Part shown: positions 11,616-23,098 of the stretch, in pieces | Numbering within the stretch: the stretch's first letter is position 1 | How the letters are laid out: each line of letters starts with the position of its first letter | Assembly (NCBI GenBank): GCA_021521415.1 | Contig: JAIQDT010001657.1 | Coordinates: 469,415-533,414, forward strand | From: Bidens hawaiensis | Taxonomy: Eukaryota; Streptophyta; Magnoliopsida; Asterales; Asteraceae | Direction: 5' to 3' | DNA: 64,000 bases | The notes under the pieces: generated by a model | What the model was told of the DNA's origin: nothing | The model's input: the letters and a program-made list of their open reading frames with translations, nothing else | The model's database searches: none | Program-made: the position numbers and the translations under genes

Positions 11616-12590
11616 TGAAGAAACACTAACCGGACCCCGGGCAGATTACGGGTAACCTGGGGGTTAGATAGATGTTTCCCACGAGGGGTTAGACCCGGCA
11701 AAGATGGTTCTTCTGATAACCTGCAAAACAGACCGTGAGCTCGTCACTGAGAAGGGGGGGGGGTTCCTCCTTGTGACCACCCTCCGGCGTGAGAATCAGA
11801 CTAGATTGCTCTTTAAATATAAATGTATATTAAGAGATTGCTAGAGCAGATATCATGTGTAATATGATGATAATATGATAAGATCAGATGATCATACCAT
11901 TTGGGGTATTTATAGCCGAAGGTAGGTTTCCAAGGAGGTGTGGCCGGCTGAATAGTATTCCTGTTCTACCAACTGTGGCCTACGCACGTGCCCTGCTGGT
12001 AGTTGGTGGGTAGGCAGCGGCTGATAGTGACCAGGCCTGCTGTGTACTATTCCTTTTCCACCAACTGCCGGCTATGCACGTGGTATGACAGGAGTTGGTG
12101 AGTAGGCAGCGGCTAATAGTGACATACAGTACAAGAGCATGCTGCTCGCCATACTGTTGTCGATAAGCTGTCGTATCTTTGGTCAGATCTTTTGCCCATA
12201 CCTCGTCAGGTACAGTACAGAAGATCTTCCCGTATCGTACGGACTGGCTTAGTTGGGCGGGAGTATTCCCCCTCCCGCCTTTGTGCAGGATTGTTCCCAG
12301 CTTTGCTCATTCCTTCAGGTGACACTGAATGAGAGCTAAGTGCCTTGTGCGTGTAGCCTTGCTGCGCGGGTGGCCTTCCCTGATGGCTTGTATCCGCAAC
12401 TGCGGGGAACAGGCAGAGTCCTTCACCATTGGGAGGCATTTCCTGCGGGAACAGCTTGCGTACTGCGCGTAAGGACGTCACGTCTCTGAGCATGGTGGGT
12501 CCTACGGATCCAGTTGGTTTCTGCGCAGACGTTTCTCTTCAAGGTGAGTCTTGCGGGTCCAACTGGGCTCTGCTGGGACCTACCTCTTCA
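11616..12590 (-). repeat. 5' LTR of element 1 (right)
   Basis: It begins TGAAGAAACACTAACC and ends CCTCTTCA, nearly identical to the left LTR. A minus-strand TATAAATA at 11907-11914 is the likely gag promoter core. Confidence 0.85.
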
Positions 12591-12645
12591 AGTCCCCCCA
12601 GTCCAATGTTCTTCTCATGAATGTTTAATAAAGTGAGGTGAACTT
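12591..12645 (-). repeat. Extra element-internal sequence after the right LTR
   Basis: AGTCCCCCCAGTCC and the following bases match 4681-4735, the sequence that normally lies inside the left LTR. A simple insertion would have target DNA here. It indicates exchange between LTRs. Confidence 0.8.
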
Positions 12646-12685
12646 CAAGGTGAGTCTTGCGGGTCCAACTGGGCTAAGTGCCTTG
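12646..12685. other. Rearrangement junction with two LTR-derived fillers
   Basis: Bases 12643-12675 match the LTR interior at about 4627-4659. Bases 12673-12685 match another LTR part (AAGTGCCTTG, near 4430). From 12683 the HGH1 block begins. Each switch shares three bases: CTT, GCT and TTG. Confidence 0.75.
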
Positions 12686-13048
12686 TAAATCCCTTAAAAA
12701 CCACCGTCTTAATTTACCCATCTTTCACTCATTATATATAGTATAGATATAGATAAAAACTAAAAATAAGATTCGTAACATACCTATAATGTAGAATTTA
12801 TAAACTATAGAATTCATAATTCATGCATATTAATATTTGGGCTTCGCTTCTAAACACTTTAAACTAAAATTTAAAATTTGGTAGGTGCATATTCAATTTC
12901 TCATTAACACATGCCATTCGGCTTTTAGTTACACATATGTGTGTATGTGTGTGTACTTATGTATATTTGGATTTTGTAATGTTTATATTGAATAATGTAT
13001 GTTTATTGATTATTTGACGATTTATTGTCTGAAACTATACTTATGTAG

Positions 13049-13988
13049 GTATCTGGGACTATACGGAATTGTTGTTTTGAAGCAGATAATCAGTTACAAA
13101 ATCTGCTTTTAATATCTGAGTTTCTTTGGCCTGCTTTGCTTCTACCTGTTGCTGGAAACAAGGTGATTTATTTTATTTTATTTTTGACGAAATATTTATA
13201 TTTTTTATTTCATTTTTCTAAAAGGTGGATTTTTTATTGCATGTTTAGGTGTATAATGAACAGGATACTTCAAAAATGCCTCTTGAACTCGGAAGTGCAC
13301 TCTCGATCGAGCGTGAACCAGTTACTGATCCAGAAATCCGTATTCAAGCGTTGGAAGCTATTTACTTAATTACAATACAGGTCATATTAACCACAAATTA
13401 CCTTTTTACTTCATTATATGCTACTTTTATATAATCTTTTTTGTGATTGTGATGTTTTAGGGTGCGGGTCGAAGGGCGTTTTGGTCAGTGAATGGGCCAC
13501 GGATACTTCAAGTTGGGTATGAGGAGGAAGACGACCCGAAAGTGATGGGTGCTTATGAGCAAATTGGCTCTTTGGTATATTTCCTATATTATCTCATAAC
13601 ATAATAACTAACTTATTGGCGTAAAATAGAAGCTTATATTTTGTTACTTACAGCATACCAGTTTTTGCTTATTTTTTACAAATTGCTGACGTGGCATCTT
13701 ATTTGTCATTTGCATCTAATAATTAATTTTAGAGACAAATTTTATATATCCTCAAAACTTGCAAAATATGTATATACAAAGTATGTTGAATTAAATATTT
13801 TATGTATGTTGCACGCGTATCACATATTCACATTGCATCACATTTTCTTGCAGTTTTCGTATACAAAAGCAAATAGTTTTTTGCACATGTGTTCAAACGC
13901 GCGTAACTAAACATATCTTGATTCTCTGGTTCTGCAGCTAGTTGAAGGTAATGACACCGAGGAAGGATCCACGCAGACATCCTCATAG
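13049..13988 (+). pseudogene. HGH1: 5'-truncated duplicate of HGH1 3' exons
   Basis: The exons 13049-13162, 13249-13380, 13461-13574 and 13938-13988 are identical to those at 1205-2144. The duplication starts inside the upstream intron/Helitron, so no promoter or N-terminal exon comes with it. An LTR fragment sits immediately upstream, so this copy cannot make full HGH1 unless transcripts read through and splice across element 1. Confidence 0.8.
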
Positions 13989-14857
13989 TATGCATCAAAA
14001 TCCCATGTTTTTTTGTCAAATGGCTTCTAAATGTTTTTGTGATTTGCAACAACATTTAGATGTTATGTTTGTATGAGGCTGCCTTAGCTCAAGCACATTC
14101 ATGATTCATCAGCTCCCAGAATGTAATGTAGCATAGAGATGTGCTTAAACTCATGATACTTTTACTTATACCTTTATTTTTTTCATATAACAAATGTATT
14201 ACTGTGTTATATTTTATGATTGTGATATTACTGTGTTTGTTTGGATGTAGTATTGTGGTGTTAGTTTTTCAAGGGTCTAATATGGGAGGTAAATTGTGTA
14301 CAACAATTTTTTTTTTTAATTTAAAACCAAAAAGAAAAAAAATAATAATATACTTTATTACTTTATATGTTTATATAACTAAGACAGTTCGGCCGGGATA
14401 GGAGTAATATGGTTCGGTTATGGGTTGAAAAAGTTCAAAAACGGCTTCATGGACTCACGTTTCGTTTTCAAACCTTTACATGTCTTTTATGCCTTTGAGG
14501 TGTTATCTTTGCTTCTTTGAAGCTTGAACCTGATGTAATTTAAATGAAACCAAAAACGGTTTAGGAAAGCAAGTACATTAATCAAGTTTCAACTAAAACA
14601 ATATATCGTGTTCTCTGTATCAAGATTCATAATGTGATATCTTTGGGAACATTCAAAAGAGATGATTCTAATGTCATAAATAAACGCAAAACTGAACCAT
14701 TATTGTGTTTCACTAGAGAGATCCAAAAACTAACAAGATGACTGTCAAAATATGAGTTATAATTCAATTCTACACAACTTAAGACAAAATGCTAACCAGT
14801 GAGATTAAATGTTAAACAAGGTTAATAATTAAATTACCAATTAGAAGAAAACAACAT

Positions 14858-14930
14858 GGGGATGTAGCTCAAATGGTAGAGCGCTCCCTTTGCATGCGAG
14901 AGGCACGGGGTTCGATCCCCCAACATTTTT
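14858..14930 (+). tRNA. tRNA-Ala (TGC), degenerate, second copy
   Basis: It is identical to the copy at 3014, with the same C-C mismatch in the anticodon stem and the same degenerate acceptor 3' half, so both lesions predate the duplication. Confidence 0.7.
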
Positions 14931-15547
14931 TATATAAAAGTCAAATTATTTTATAGTTTATTACACATCTTTTGCAACGGGTTAGTTAGTTCCTGCACAT
15001 ATTCCATACTAATTGTTTTTTTCTAGTTGTAAATAGAAATTACAGAATATAAAAAGATTATCTAGATCAATTCTTGTAACAAGATTATTGTGTCATTTTT
15101 AACTTGTACCCTATTACCGAATAAGACTTGACGCCACCCGGAACTTGATTAAACAAGGCCCGACTTACTCGAACTTTGAACCCTATTGCATGTAAATGGG
15201 TTGTATATGGTTAGAAAAGCTCCCAAATTACGTTCATCCAATTAACCGGAATTTCCCATAATATAATTCTTGAATTTTATTAGTACTACCATTTTACAAC
15301 CCAAAGTGACTTTGTTATCACTATTTTTTGTTTTTCTTTTGCTATTATCTAAAGTGTATGGTATGTGTTTTTACTATCCATGTTTTCTTTACAAGCTAAA
15401 GAAGTGTTTTCTCGGAATGGACTTTTTTATCACGGTATCTAGATTGTTTTTTATTCTTTTGCTACAATGTACAATGAATGGTATGTGTTCTTGCTGTCAA
15501 TCTTTTTTACTAAGAAGTTAGGGGCTGGTCTTGGTGAGACTGATTAG

Positions 15548-15994
15548 GGAAGAGTGTAAAGGGAACAATTTGATCACATTGTGACGGATATTTTTCAGGT
15601 CAAATTCAATAATAATAATAATAATAATAATAATAATTAAGTTTCGAGGGTGTGAGAATTTGCATTGACAATTCAACTTCAAAAAATCTATTAGGAAGCA
15701 TGTCGATTGTATAAATTTACCTAATCGGAGTTCAACCACTTAGAGGAGTAGCCTACTTCACATCAAAGGAAGCTCATGGGATGACGAATTTCCCTCAACT
15801 TCTTTCCTCTTCAAACTTGTTTTCTAAACAAAGGTATTGATGTTCCTTCGACCCTTTCCTCCTTTTGTTCGAATTCAGAGGAGAACTTGGATCATTTATC
15901 TGCAGTGGTGCAAAACTGCTTGTATAGTTTAGAATGCTATTTGCACGCGGCTTTGACTTGCCTCTCATGCATATTATTTTTATCTCGGCATCTA
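15548..15994. other. Intergenic DNA with an (AAT)n microsatellite
   Basis: This is the continuation of the empty insertion site. About ten AAT units lie at 15608-15638. No gene is supported. Confidence 0.55.
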
Positions 15995-16484
15995 CAGTAG
16001 AAACTCGATAAATTAATACTCAATTATTTAATAAACTCTCTAAGATAAAATTTTTTGCCATCCCGACTCGGGGATAGGGTGCTAAATTAATAATTCGTTA
16101 AAATTATAAGATAATACATTTTTGATAATTTCTTTATACCCCATATAAAATATAAATTAATAATTCCTTATATGTAGCATATTACATGAATGATTAATGA
16201 ATGTTTCTTGTAAAATGACTCAATTGTCTTTTGTTTTTTGTTGAAATCAATTTCCCTTTGAATCTCGTCTCTAATTTTCCTTAGCATGGTAAGAACTTCT
16301 GGTGTTGTTTTCTCATAGCTCAACAAAAAATTGTAAAATGTGATTGGCGCTTTAATAGCTTCGTTTCGCGAAGGGGGGAGATTGAAGGTTTCTTTCAAAT
16401 AGGGCCGTTCATTTGATATACATGCATTGTATACAATAATTAAGTGGAAGCTTGAAAGGTGTTTGTAAACTAAGTATTCTACTG
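15995..16484 (-). mobile_element. Pogo/Emigrant-like (Tc1/mariner superfamily) element
   Basis: The left terminus CAGTAGAAACTCGATAAATT, preceded by TA, resembles the Arabidopsis Emigrant/Lemi1 TIR (CAGTAAAACCTCTATAAATT). The right end reads TTCTACTG followed by TA, the inverse of the first eight bases. The AT-rich sequence to 16590 holds further TIR-like pieces (ATTAATTTATCGA), so the right boundary could lie farther out or a second copy may be nested. The only coding remnant is the transposase tail. Confidence 0.5.
16168..16398 (-). pseudogene. C-terminal remnant of a pogo/tigger-like transposase
   Basis: The 76-residue frame has a basic/acidic helix (LRKIRDEIQREIDFNKKQ) and then QKTIESFYKK. 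The latter fits a PCNA-interacting PIP box (Q-x-x-I/L-x-x-F-F/Y), known near the C-terminus of pogo transposase. The catalytic DDE domain is absent. Orientation and distance to the terminal repeat fit the 3' end of such an element. Confidence 0.45.
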
Positions 16485-16601
16485 TAAATTAATAAAATAT
16501 TAATTAATATATAAATTAATAATTATTAATTTATCGATTAATTAATAACTCTTTTAATTAATAAATTTTGGTGGTCCTAAGTGTATTATTTTATAGAGTT
16601 T

Positions 16602-17595
16602 TGAAGAAACACTAACCGAACCCCGGGCAGATTACTGGAAACCTGGGGGTTAGATAGCTGTTTCCCACGAGGGGTTAGACCCTGAGAAGATGGTTCTTCT
16701 GATAACCTGCAAAACAGACACCGTGAGCTCGTCACTGAGAAAGGGGGGGGGGGGGGTTCCTCCTTGTGACCACCCTCCGGCGTGAGAATCAGACTAGATT
16801 GCTCTTTAAATATAAGTGTATATTAAGAGATTGCTAGAGCAGATATCAGGTATATATGATGATACAAGATAAGATATGTTCCCATCAGATGGTCATACCA
16901 TTTGTGGTATTTATAGCCGAAGGTAGGTTTCCAAGGAGGTGTGGCCGGCTGCAACAGTATTCCTGTTCCACCAACAGTGGCCTACGCACGTGCCCTGCTG
17001 GTAGTTGGTGGGTAGGCAGCGGCTGATAGTGACCAGGCCTGCTGTGTACTATTCCTTTTCCACCAACTGCCGGCTACGCACGTGGTATGGCAGTAGTTGG
17101 TGAGTAGGCAGCGGCTAATAGTGACATACAGTACAGGAGCATGCTGCTCGCCATACTGTTGTCAATAAGCTGTCGTATCTTTAGTCAGATCTTTTTCCCA
17201 TACCTCGTCAGGTACAGTACAGAAGATCTTCCCGTATCGTACGGACTGGCTTACTTGGGCGGGAGTATTCCCCCTCCCGCCCTTGTGCGGGATTGTTCCC
17301 GGCTTCGCTCATTCCTTCAGGTGACACTGAGTGATTGAGAGCTAAGTGCCTTGTGCGTGTAGCCTTGCTGCGCGGGTGGCCTTCCCTGATGGCTTGTATC
17401 CGAGGCTGCGGGGACAGGCGGAGTCCTTCACCATTGGGAGGCATTTCCTGCGGGACCAGCTTGCGTACTGCGCGTAAGGACGTCACGTCTCTGAGCATGG
17501 TTGGTCCTGCGGATCCAGTTGGTTTCTGCGCAGACGTTCCTCTTCAAGGTGAGTCTTGCGGGTCCAACTGGGCTCTGCTGGGACCTACCTCTTCA
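16602..17595 (-). repeat. 3' LTR of element 2 (left)
   Basis: It begins TGAAGAAACACTAACC and ends CCTCTTCA, with a ~14-base G run near 16743. The minus-strand polypurine tract (six G) lies at 17596-17606. Confidence 0.87.
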
Positions 17596-17989
17596 AGTCC
17601 CCCCAGTCCAATGTTCTTCTCATGAGTGTTTAATAATGTGAGGTGAACTTTTGGACTTAAGCAAAGGGTTTTTTGAAAAGGGTTTTTTAAGGTTTTCCAT
17701 GGGGATTCCTCCCGCGGAAGTCCTTGTCACTTGCAGAAATTCCCGAGTTTCCTGCTTGGTCTTTGGGTATGATGCGGGTAGGCTGTAACCTCCTCGCAAG
17801 TCAGGAGCGTTGAGTCCCACTTGTGTGGATTCTCCGTGAGGTTTTGGTAGTTTTGAACATAGTGATCAATTATGTTAAAACCACCAATTCCATCATGGAG
17901 CTTCAAACAACGTAGTTCTCGACGTTCCCGCTATGCGGGGATGTTATTTCCGTTTCCGCAAGCATTGCCCAGAAGATCCTTCTTGGTTT

Positions 17990-18472
17990 CAATTCCCAGC
18001 GGAGCGCTAGGTACGTGAAGGGTTTTGCCTTAACACTGTACCAGCGCTCGTCTTACGGTTACTTTACTTCCAAGGTATTCCTGGCGTCAATTCCCTGCGG
18101 GTGCTAGGTATGTGAAGGGTTTTGCCTTTACACTGTACCCGCACCCGTCTTATAGTTACTTGGTTGCCGAGGTATACTTGGCTTCAATTCCCTGCGGGTG
18201 CTAGGTATGTGAAGGGTTTTGCCTTAACACTGTACCCGCATCCGTCTTACGGTTACTTGTTTGCCAAGGTTTACTTGGCTTCAATTCCCTGCGGGTGCTA
18301 GGTATGTGAAGGGTTTTGCCTTAACACTGTACCCGTAGCCGTCTTACGGTTACTTGTTTGCCAAGGTTTACTTGGCTTCAATTCCCTGCGGGTGCTAGGT
18401 ATGTGAAGGGTTTTGCCTTAACACTGTACCCGCAGCCGTCTTACGGTTACTTGGTTGCCAAGGTAAGGGGTA
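17990..18472. repeat. About 97-bp tandem repeat, five units
   Basis: Units start at 17990, 18088, 18185, 18282 and 18379 with CAATTCCC. They show a GTGAAGGGTTTTGCC core and alternating ends (CACCCGTC, CATCCGTC, AGCCGTC). There is one unit more than in element 1. Confidence 0.85.
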
Positions 18473-18805
18473 TTTTCCCGCTTACTTTTTGATATTTTTG
18501 AATTTTGAATTTTGAAATTCGAAGAGTTGGTGGAAAGATAAGAACAGTCCAAAAATCTGAAACGTCGTGCGACGGTTTCTTCTGACTGTGTCAGATTGAA
18601 GTTATGGTGACGTGACAGTACATGGTCATTCCAGACGCTTTTTCAGGCGCGTGGGCGCGATTTTTCGGGCGCGTGGCCGCGAAATTAATGGTACGCGTCC
18701 TGTCAACAGCTGTTGCCAGCTTGCTTTTTGCCACGTGTCATAGTTTCATTGCACCTTCGTTTTCTCTCTCTTCCGCATTAATTTCATCGCATTAATTGCG
18801 ATTAG

Positions 18806-18813
18806 TATATAAA
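18806..18813 (+). promoter_or_regulatory. TATA box of the antisense gene, element 2
   Basis: TATATAAA lies 126 bp before the ATG at 18939. CACGTG (G-box core) occurs near 18731. The leader is pyrimidine-rich. Confidence 0.55.
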
Positions 18814-18938
18814 GGGGGAGAGGGTTCTTTGTAATCTACACTTTCACTCTTCTCTTCATCATTTAAGCGATTTCCGGCGAATACTCCCCTTTTCAGGCAA
18901 GCATTCTCCCGAAATCGTCTTCTTCTTTCCTTCACAAG

Positions 18939-21900
18939 ATGTCGTCTCGAGATGTTAAATCCACAGCCGATGACAGGAGTACTGCTGGCGAGTGCCAGTG
19001 TGCTCTGCCTGGCGATCTGTACCGGTATGTCGTCAGGAAGTTCATGCTCGAGTCTCTCGAGCCTGAGTTTCCTGAACCCCATCATACTGTGTACGATGCC
19101 CCCAGAGGCAAGATCGGGGTTTATGCTGCATTCTTTGTTTATGGGATTCTTAGGTTCCCATTGACAAAGTTTGTTTACCATGTCCTTGAGAGGCACGGTG
19201 TTCATCTGACCGAGTTGCACCCTATGGCGATCGCCAAGATTCGCCACTTCGAGTGGGTGTGCCGGATTTTGGGCATCGAGCCCCATGTTGACCGCCTGAT
19301 GACCTTCTACACTTGGAGGTCCATCCAGGGGTGGTATACCCTGACAACCCGTATCAAGGGTTTGAAGATTTGCGCGACCGAGCGCAGTCTTCGCGCGTGG
19401 AAGCGTGAGTTCTTCTTTATCTCCGCTCGCGCCATTCCCCTTGCCATGAAGTTTAAGAATGGGCAAGCTCTCCCAAGCCTTCACGCCTCCAACTACCAGG
19501 AGGCGGAATGGTTCTCAAAGATATCTCGGGTCCAATCTCCGGTTTACCGGTTTGCGGAATCCGGGATGGTTATGTTGGGGATGAGCCGGGTGTGGAAGGC
19601 GGCGGACGCGCAGAAGGTTCCGATCGTCCTCGAATACGGTTCGAACTCTGTTCCTTACGGTATGCTTTCTTTCCTTTTGTTGATTATGAATTTCTTCTAA
19701 CTTTTTCTCTGTTTATTTCAGAGGGGAACGACCTGCAGTCGCTCCTTAACCCGCGGGAGGCTGACGGTCCCGCACGGATGGGTACTCGCGCTCTGGACGA
19801 GAACGAGTTGCCCATCCTCGAACAAACTGCGGATCGGTTCGTGGAGGTCTATCCGCTAGGCCATGAAATCCTTAGCGCCAGGCGGCCAGGTAAGGCGCTC
19901 TTCAACCCTCGACCCCTCAATGTTGAAACCTCTGCTGGAATTCCTCTAATCGTCTGTTCTGATGAGGAATCCGCAGATGGTCCTCCGTTGGTGCGGAAGA
20001 AGAAGGCTGCCGGCGGGAAGGGAAAGGAGAAGGTGGCCTCCACTGCCGATCCGGTGCCTCTGTCTGACTCGGAGACTGAGAGCGAAGAGGTGGCGGGGAA
20101 CCCCGGTGGTGAAAAGACCATTGCTCCGGAGGTTGCGACTGTCACCTCCGGAGAGCCCAAGAAGACGACGGTGACTGGCGCAAAGAGGCCGGCTCCATCG
20201 GGTTCGTCCCCGCCTCTCCGTACCTTCAGGCTCAAGAAAACCCGTAAGTACAAATTTCCTTCAGCTTTTATCTTCATAGTTTAATATCCTTTTAACACTT
20301 ATCTTCTTTACGCAGGCGTGGATGTTGACGCATTCCAGGGTGGAGCGCCGAGGAGTACCTCTCCGCCAATGACGGTAGGCTTGGTCAGCCTACCTGAGGC
20401 GTCGACCCAGGCGCCTGCGCCTGCTCCCGCTGGTTCAGTTGCTCACTCCTTTGAGCCGACTGTTCCAGCCGAGATGACGTCACCGCCGGCCGTGAGTGCG
20501 ATTTTTACAACATCCTTCACCGAGCCGGCGGTTACTATTGCTGCGGATTCCGCGGCGGCGACCGAGGAGGCGACCACGGCGGCCGCTACTATGCCCCCGC
20601 CATCGGCAACGACGGCCGGTCCGTCAGGTACGCATGGGGCTTCTCGCCAATCTTTGCCACCTTCCCATCTGCCTGACCTCTTGGATGGATTTCCTTTGGG
20701 TTCAGGTGATGGGTTCGGCGGCTATCGACCTGTTATTGACCCTACAGGTGCGTAGGGTTCCTTTGGTCCTTTATATATATATTTTTTATCATCTTTTCCT
20801 AACTGCTTATTGTTTTTTGCAGTGTCGGATTCCAATGAAGTGTATGTTCCATGATGGAACATACGCCGAGGAACAACCCTTCGAACCCCTGTGGAGTGCG
20901 TGGACTGGGCTCGTCACGCTGCTCCCAGTGGTGCGTTGGGGGAAGCCATGGCTAGCTACCAGGAGGGTAGGCTTAGCAATGAGCTTCGGGTTCTCCTGGC
21001 CCGGATGCAGCCGCGCGTCGAGCTGCTTTGTCGTGAAAACGACAAGTTAAAAGCAGCTCGCGCTAAAGAAGTAGCTCAGGCGCGGGCTATCCGGGAGGAG
21101 AACCAAAAACTCTCCGCAGCGGCTGCGGAGAAGGAGAAGGCCTTCAAGGCCCTTGAGGTTGAAGTTCAGGCTCGACTTGAGGCCCGTTCCAAGGCTGCCC
21201 AAGCTGTTAATGAACAGCTTCGGCTGGCTAAGGAAACTGCGAGGAACGCAACCGAGAGGGCCACCAAGGCTGAAGCTGTTGCTGAGCCTCTACGCGTGGA
21301 GAATGAAGAACTTAAAGCCAAATTAGAGGCTCTCCAGTAGGCTCATGATGCCTTGGCGATGGAGGATGCTAAGAAGCTTCAAGAAATCCTGGACCAGAGG
21401 GGGGTGCTTGACCATACCGAGCGTAAGCTAAAGGGCGTCGAAGAGGCTGCGGCTAAAGAGGTGTTGCTTGCCAACCTCAACAAGAGTGAAGCCGAACGCG
21501 CCCGTAACGAAGCTCAAGCTGCCCTCCAAGAAGCTCTGGTTGCCAAGGAATGGCTTCTTCGAGAAGCGTTGTCTCAGGTAATCTTTTCTTCATGTCTTCA
21601 CGCTTTTCCTTATAAATAGAAAAGGTTCTGACACTTGTATTTTTCTTTGTAGGTTGTGCATCGGGTCTTCTCAGAGACATCTTACGACGATGCTATGAGC
21701 GCAGCCCTCAATGCTTCTCACGAGGATGGGGAAAAGGTCGGCTTCCTGCTTGGTCTAGGGTTCGTTGAGAAAGGCGTCCCGCCATCCAACTTCCCTTTGT
21801 ACAATGTAGATACTGAAGCCATATATGACCAAGCAGTAAATCAATACGCCGCCTTCCCGCATCCGGTGGTGGAGAAGGTGAATGAAATTGCTGCTGCTGA

Positions 21901-21988
21901 TGATGGGCTAGCTATCCTTAAGGCTTTCCTTGAACTGCCACGCTCTACTGATGGGGCTGGTCCAAGTGGAAGTGGCCCTGAAGCCTGA
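18939..21988 (+). pseudogene. Antisense extra gene of element 2 (Transposase_28-like), two nonsense codons
   Basis: Five exons (18939-19659, 19722-20243, 20316-20747, 20823-21577, 21653-21988) join in phase with GT-AG introns of about 62-76 bp, for 922 codons. Exon 1 encodes the conserved globular domain (HPMAIAKIRHFEWVCRILG, RAIPLAMKFKNGQALPSL), exon 2 a Lys/Glu/Ser-rich linker, exon 3 an Ala/Pro/Thr-rich stretch, exon 4 a long coiled coil (ENDKLKAARAKEVAQARAIR onward), and exon 5 a conserved tail. Two in-frame stops interrupt exon 4: TGA at 20852-20854 and TAG at 21338-21340. Element 1 reads through at both. The gene has its own TATA box and is convergent with gag. Function unknown. Confidence 0.77.
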
Positions 21989-22205
21989 TCCTGAAGATCC
22001 CTTCCCGCTGCTAGGATAGATTTAGCTTGTATAGATTTCTTTTCTTGTAGGCGGGTAGTTACCCGGCCATTCTTGTAATGAATACTTATGAAATATAAAT
22101 CTTTGTGCGGGTAAGACCGCTACTTTCGTTGGGTTCCTTGCTTTGTAAACGTTGTATGACTTGCATACTTTAGTTTAAATTAGCAATTTTCCAAGTGTTT
22201 AGAAT

Positions 22206-22640
22206 AAGTTAACCTTTGAACGTGGTAGATAGGTGTGAAGTTTTGCTTCCTCTTCCGTGATTGTGCGGGTAGGACCGTCACTTGCACGTAGTAGGATGGC
22301 TAAACTTTACCATCTGACCTGCGTGTAGGTTTTCCTCATCTTTTGAGGATAAGTTAACCTTTGAACGTGGTAGATAGGTGTGAAGTTTTGCTTCCTCTTC
22401 CGTGATTGTGCGGGTAGGACCGTCACTTGCACGTAGTAGGATGGCTAAACTTTACCATCTGACCTGCGTGTAGGTTTTCCTCATCCTTTGAGGATAAGTT
22501 AACCTTTGAACGTGGTAGATGTGAAGTTTTGCTTCCTCTTCCGTGATTGTGCGGGTAGGACCGTCACTTGCACGTAGTAGGATGGCTAAACTTTACCATC
22601 TGACCTGCGTGTAGGTTTTCCTCATCCTTTGTTAGAAATT
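22206..22640. repeat. About 145-bp tandem repeat, three units
   Basis: Units starting AAGTTAACCTTTGAACGTGG lie at 22206, 22351 and 22496. The third lacks four bases (GATGTG for GATAGGTGTG). The near identity of units indicates recent expansion after divergence from element 1, which has one unit. Confidence 0.85.
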
Positions 22641-22650
22641 GTCTTGAACC

Positions 22651-23098
22651 GTTCGACGCGCGTCTGTCAATAGGTTAGTGTTCAGTTCCCTTTTTCATGA
22701 TTCATGCGGATAGACCGGTACTTTCATTTAATGGGAGGACTGAACTTTTCCCCTTCGACTGACCTGCGTGAAGGTTTGTCGTTTTTTGGGTTTATGCGGG
22801 TTTTGCCGCCTTCCCCACGCAACGACTTTCCACGTATTTATGCGGTGAAAACCGGCATATTCGTGTTGAATAAATTAACCGTTCGACGCGCGGTTGTCAA
22901 TAGGTTAGTGTTCAGTTCCCTTTTTCATAATTCATGCGGATAGACCGGCACTTTCATTTAATGGGAAGACTGAACTTTTCCCCTTCGACTGACCTGCGTG
23001 AAGGTTTGTCGTTTATTGGGTTTATGCGGGTTTTGCCGCCTTCCCCACGCAACGACTTTCCACGTATTTATGCGGTGAAAACCGGCATATCCGTGTTG
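22651..23098. repeat. About 230-bp tandem repeat, two units
   Basis: Units start GTTCGACGCGCG at 22651 and 22881 and share GGGTTTATGCGGGTTTTGCC and GGTGAAAACCGGCATAT. They lie between the convergent 3' ends of the antisense gene and gag. Confidence 0.8.

Larger units (their letters stand above)
3704..12645 (-). mobile_element. LTR retrotransposon element 1 (gag-only, Ty3/gypsy Tat-like), rearranged at its 5' side
   Basis: The element has two LTRs of about 976 bp bounded by the inverted repeat TGAAGA/TCTTCA. In the direction of gag it reads: right LTR, primer-binding site, gag, integrase C-terminal relic, repeat arrays, antisense gene, repeat array, polypurine tract, left LTR. No protease, reverse transcriptase or RNase H is present, so it depends on another element. 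The LTRs differ at only a few visible positions (about 3910 vs 11850, 4597 vs 12507, and G-run length), so insertion is recent. The right LTR is followed by 55 bp of element-internal sequence instead of the expected ATTAG duplication. Assignment to Tat is inferred from the antisense gene and the gag type. Confidence 0.8.
12683..15547 (+). repeat. Duplicated block, copy of 839-3703
   Basis: About 2.86 kb repeats 839-3703 with a constant offset of 11,844 and no difference noticed by eye, including microsatellites and T runs. It covers the Helitron end, four HGH1 exons, the tRNA-Ala and the flank, and continues into DNA that element 1 interrupts in the first copy. Confidence 0.9.

Noticed and set aside
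18792..19484. 230-codon minus-strand open frame overlapping antisense-gene exon 1 in element 2
   Set aside because: It mirrors the conserved plus-strand exon 1, has no family motifs, and is not maintained in element 1.
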